A stretch of 64,000 nucleotides of DNA, taken from positions 2,666,001 to 2,730,000 of the forward strand of contig NC_039510.1 in NCBI RefSeq assembly GCF_003672135.1, in the 5' to 3' direction. Each line of letters begins with the position of its first letter. The first letter of the stretch is position 1. Made by a program: the position numbers and the translations under genes. This document shows positions 59,050-64,000 of this stretch, piece after piece. The notes under the pieces were generated by a model that was not told the DNA's origin, searched no databases, and worked only from the letters and a program-made list of their open reading frames with translations. The stretch comes from Ooceraea biroi (lineage: Eukaryota > Arthropoda > Insecta > Hymenoptera > Formicidae).

Positions 59050-62000
59050 TTAATAAATAAATAATTTTTTGAGAAATCTGTGTAATCATTGCGTGAAATT
59101 CAGTTTTATTACATTTAATAGAAAAATAACATACATAAATTTGATCTAATAATTTTCCGTTATAAATGCATAACAACTGAAGTAACACCTGAAAAGGACA
59201 TTTGCGACAATTTGGGAGAAAATAGCTCGCATCAAAGCAATTTTTACAGCTGCGTTTTCGTCTGACATTCGCAGTCTGCTGCGCGACACGTCACAACTTT
59301 GTCTCGGGCAGGTTTGACAAGAACGAATGCGCAACAAAAATACCCATATCCACAGTATGAGTCTTTTGGCGATTCAATTCGTAATGTCATCTGCAGACAT
59401 ATCGCATTTATCGCGAGGGAGGATACGCAATCGAACCTGAAATAACGATTGCTTTCGATGTAACGCTTCGAAACTCATCGTTTAATACAGCAGGATTTCA
59501 GATGTAAACAATATCGCAAATATCAGAATCATACATTTCTGTTGACAGTCAGTGAACATATATATTGTGTTTTCGTGACAAATGTAATAAGTACGTATTT
59601 GAAAAAAAATTGTATTTTGAAGTTATTTTGATCAAGAATAATATGACGCATGAGTTAGTAAGATAGTGTTACATAGTGTGATGTATTGGATGGGGCAGAA
59701 CGTTCTAGGGAGCACGAAATTAAATTCAATGAAAGAGTAAATCGAGTTTGCTCTGCACTACACCGCCAAAAGGCCTAACGAACCAAAAAATCACCTCAAG
59801 AGGGTAGAAGAATGAGCACACAGAGATTGCACTGCTTAATTCAATACTTCTTCCCTAACATTTTCCCTAAAATTTGAATCTAAACTTGCAAGAGCATAAC
59901 TGTTTAACATTTTTTCCTTCTTATTTCTTCTTTTTATATATTCTTTCTTATATATAATTTTACATATATAAATAATTTTTTCATAAATGTTGCAAGGAAT
60001 ACATTATACGTATATACAATACATATGTTGAATTCAATATTGGAGATCTAAAAACTGCTGATAAATAAATCCAATTTACTTCGCCTATTTGCCTGTTGTT
60101 CGAAAGAAAAGGGGCTGCTTTAAAAGGAATCCATTTTTCGCACCTTTTCACGCACGAAAAGAGCTTTTTTGGCCATGGCCGCAGGTGCATTGGTTAAGTT
60201 ACAAACAATTTCACAAATCACTGTATTACGAATTACGCGTCAAGGTAAATTGCAGCAAATCAGTTTGGTGATCAGTTATTCATTATAGAAATATGAGATT
60301 ATTAAATAATTTCAATTATTTGTATATTTTATTTTTTTATATTTTTAGTATATATTATATTATTCTTGCTTCTTTTTCACAATATGACCGATGTTCTCTT
60401 TCTTGTGAACACTCGATATTTATTGTACTAATTGTACTAACTATATACTAGCTTTTGCACTTCGCATTTTGCACATTTACGGAAAAGCTGGCGATTGCTA
60501 ATTGGGCAGCCACATGCGTAGTGAATCGAATCGATAATTGCCCCTCGTGCTTAATCTCACACTTGTCATTTACATTTGCGCTATTTTGAAATGGATTATT
60601 CGAATTGCCTTTGCACGAAATTCGTGATACTAATTACGATTTATCAACGCATCGGTTACTTCTGTTGATTAACTTTTATTTTCACTGATATATATGTAAA
60701 CATTTAATAATCTTTATCTTTTTTATTCGTGGATTATTTCATTTCTGTAATTATTTTTCTTTTAAATAAAAATGTACAAATAAAGATTGATATTATATTA
60801 CGTCCCAATTGCGTCAAATAAAATATGAAACTATAGTTTTGTTTATGACAAGAAGCTAACAGCATATTAATATAAAGAGCGATTTAAACCTCTTAGTAAG
60901 CAGCTGAAAATTTTGTCTGCAACATAATTCTGTAGAGAGCTGAAAACAGTTGATGCTGACAGTGAATTTTGCAGGCGTGTTTTTATTCAGGGATTTCGGA
61001 AAAGCAAATTTTGCTTGCGGCTATTACATGATTTTTACGCGCAGTAGTGTTTTCATAAAGTTAAAAATTATTCGCTCTCCGAGCTTGAAACTCAGTATGA
61101 AAATATACAACATATACAATACTTATTGAATCTCTGATATCATGTATAGAATTTATAATAAACAAAATAGTCGGAAGGAGATTTATTCATATAAACGTTA
61201 ACAGTTGTTTTACTTTATAGACGTATATGTTACGATTTTTTAATGAGTTATAATTTTATTGCTTATTATGTAGTATGCAATAATAAATTATTAAATATTA
61301 TATATATAAAAAACATTATACAAACATGTATAGATTATATTGTAATAAATAAGTAACAATTACCAAATATAATATACAACAAAATACCTATTATAAAATA
61401 TTTATATAAATGACAAACATGTATAAAATAATATAACTTATACTTTTCTAAGTACTTTGCACATTTCATACCGTGAAAAATAATGTTCTTCTGGCAATGA
61501 CCCAAGAAGTATCATTGCTCTCAGTTTGGAGTTTCTTTGCTTTTTCTTTTAGGGAAATGGTCATCTCCCACCATCACGCGATTTGCAAATTATGATCTAT
61601 TTTTGTCTCTGTCTAATATTAGATCGCATGTGGACTCTCGGCCGCTGCACTGGGATGCACTTTATCCGCGACGTCGTCTATCGCTGGACCATCGAATAAT
61701 GTTCCTCAATAATTCTCGATAACGATTTGCAATAATTAAATCGCGCACGAAGAATCCGCTCGCGATACATTTTTCGCCAATGTGTCAATTTGCGCATTTA
61801 TATGTCTTTCTGAAATTGTTACAGAAATCATGTTCCATGTTGTTAAGAAAATTGTTAAATAGATGTGATATGTGTACTAACAGTTATACCTACTGAACTT
61901 CATACTCGAAGAATAAGTGTACTATTTTTTATATTAGTATTTTTTTAATGTCTTGATTAGTGAACTTTGGTTTTAATAATGATTCTTCAGCGTTTCGGTA

Positions 62001-62943
62001 CTGATTTAATTTTGCCATGTAATGGTAAACACTCTTGGCGATTTGTGTAACCTAATTGCAGTGATTTATTAAAAAGTAAAGTTTACATGTGAAGAACTAT
62101 AAATGAGTATATGAGGAAGACACTATGCTGATTTTCTGCGACGTGATCATCGGACTGGTGGATCAAAAACGAGAAATGTGAGCTTATATCTATTTTTTTA
62201 AACATGATTTGTAATGTTAACTATTAGTTGAACGATGAATGCTGACGATATAAAAATATTAAAAATATGCATTTTTGAGTAATTATTAAGTTGTTATTTT
62301 TATTAATAAATATGAACATTTGCTATCTTCTTTTATTACTAATACTGTGTTCATTGACATTCTTAAGAGTAGATATTTTCTTTGATATATTTGATTTTGC
62401 ATGATAGCAAACATCTTTGAGTCACTCTATAGCATCTGTGAAACTTGAATATTTTCTTGTTAACAGGAATAGTGGGTAGAAATATTATAACAGAAAATAA
62501 AAGGTTTAACGATGTGAGTGTATAGTGTCCAATTCAAATCAACGCACTCTATAATTTGCGAACAGTATCGTGAAAAGCAATAATTCCTGCTCTCTCTTTC
62601 GCACTTCACACTGATAATTAAGCAGCTGCTAACCGATAATCACGGTTACACTAATCGCAAAAAGAGATACTCGCGTTACTCGTGCATAGTTATTTGCGAA
62701 GTGTCCAAGATCCTCATCACTTTTTAATCTTTCATTCCTCGTCAACCAGTAGTACAGGTTTAATATTAGTTCATATTATTACTTTCAAGATATAATTCGT
62801 TACTTTCAAGATATAATTCACAGACAATTATGACTTTTCATGTGGTGACTGTTATGCATTTGTAATTAAATCTTTTTAATATTAAATCGCGTTTTATGAG
62901 ATGTAGACACGAATTTTAGTCTTTTTTCAAAAACAATTATAAC

Positions 62944-62944
<1 letters not shown>

Positions 62945-62981
<37 letters not shown>
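62945..62981. repeat. (AT)n microsatellite
   Basis: About 18 AT units in noncoding DNA. Confidence 0.93.
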
Positions 62982-62985
<4 letters not shown>

Positions 62986-64000
62986 ATGATTTCATATTAT
63001 AATATAACAGAATAGCGGAGAGGAATTGCGCAAACAAGCAAATGCTCGGCAAAATTGATGCGTTTGATATGCACTTGCATATATGCATGCCGCCGGTGGC
63101 AACATGCATTCCCAATTCACGTGTACAATGTATATTTATATCTGCAATGCGTTTCCCTCTCGATGCATCGGTTGTTACGGTCATGATTGCCATAGGTGTG
63201 AACGTTCATGTCCAACATACGCACACACACGTTTATGCGTACGTGTAGATACGTGTACATATGCGCGTATTCTTATGAGGGTACACATTGCACCCTGTGT
63301 TTGTGGCTCTACCTAATGATGCATTTATCATTAAGCGGATGTGATTTCGGGTTCTATTTGTCCGATATAAAGATCACCCAAACATTAAATTTAGAATATT
63401 CGTGATGAGAGGAAATCTGATTTACAGTATAGTATTTTATGCACTGTCACATGTGAACGATGATTGATTCTCTTGAACAAATAGAAGAATATTAAAAGCT
63501 GCATTTTTTCTAATTTTTTGCATCTTATATATTTGAAGCATGAAAATTTGAGATTGTGCTCGTTGGAATATTTTCTGCTTTAGGAGAATTCTAGAAAAAT
63601 AGAAAATTGGGAAATTCATTGTTTCGTCATACATATTACAGTGTATTGACATTTATGCATGTGATTCGATGCAATTTGCATATGCATACGTTTGCGTGTG
63701 CAAATTTTCATTTACATTTCTGCCATGCAAATTTTCATTTACGTTCCTATGCAAGAATCTAGTTTGCATGTGTTTACAGATATATTGAGTGCAGAACCAC
63801 CATTTCTATTTTATATTTTTATATATGTTCGATGAATGTATAAATGTATGAAGAGATGAAGAAAGAGATTCTATTTGTATTATTCTGTATAGTCCTTTTT
63901 GTTTCTTGAAAATAATTTTACTATTATATATTATATAAAATGTATTATATATTATATTCTGTTAATCTATATATATAATTATAATTTTATTGCATCTTAT

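Larger units (their letters stand above)
51153..64000. other. Long noncoding stretch to the right edge
   Basis: No gene is recognised in these 12.8 kb. If the 51079 exon is real, this is its next intron. GC-richer islands at about 52870-53180, 53600-53800, 54420-54720, 55200-55500, 56000-56680, 58070-58190, 59160-59330 and 61540-61780 may be conserved noncoding elements. The rest is AT-rich with microsatellites. Confidence 0.45.

Noticed and set aside
61542..61722. Possible exon after the acceptor TTTTTCTTTTAG
   Set aside because: In the phase needed after 51152 it meets a stop quickly and no donor follows; no family match in the other frame.
62120..62177. Possible exon reading HYADFLRRDHRTGGSK, in phase with the donor at 51152
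   Set aside because: The required acceptor (GAGGAAG) has no pyrimidine tract and a second frame is also open, so support is too weak.
1..64000. CRISPR arrays, bacterial operons, viral genes
   Set aside because: None seen; the window is eukaryotic with introns throughout.

Overview
This is animal nuclear DNA: AT-rich, with long introns, GT-AG splice sites, TATA/initiator promoters and mariner transposons. A tandem array of insect odorant-binding protein (OBP) genes, one of them close to the ant Gp-9/OBP3 type, points to a hymenopteran and most likely an ant. No species is claimed. All spliced gene models were built by hand from the sequence, checking splice sites, reading phase and protein family patterns together.

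Layout. Positions 1-5058 hold the 5' part of a kinesin-2 motor gene (KIF17/OSM-3 type) on the minus strand. Six coding exons are visible and the last runs off the left edge. Positions about 7.3-8.4 kb look like a divergent promoter region: an initiator-like site facing left toward the kinesin, a palindrome with a CTCF-like core, and a likely plus-strand 5'UTR exon ending at a good donor. From 8.4 to 15.2 kb no gene is recognised, only GC-richer islands in AT-rich DNA.

Positions 15.3-35.5 kb hold five complete OBP genes, all on the minus strand. From right to left they are OBP-A and OBP-B (classic six-cysteine), OBP-C and OBP-D (Minus-C, both lacking C2 and C5) and OBP-E (classic, Gp-9-like). 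They share intron positions and phases, and each has a TATA-type promoter, so they arose by tandem duplication. Their introns and spacers have collected a full-length dead mariner, an internally deleted mariner and a TTAA-flanked miniature element.

From 35.5 kb to the end the DNA is mostly noncoding. It holds a second copy of the dead mariner (38.2-39.5 kb) and an intact, possibly active mariner (45.0-46.3 kb) that sits inside one arm of a foldback element (44.3-46.4 kb). It also holds pieces of a plus-strand gene of unknown identity: a start-codon exon ending at 41620, a possible alternative first exon ending at 48989, and an internal exon at 51079-51152, all phase-compatible. If the 5'UTR exon near 8.2 kb belongs to that gene, the whole OBP array lies antisense within its first intron.
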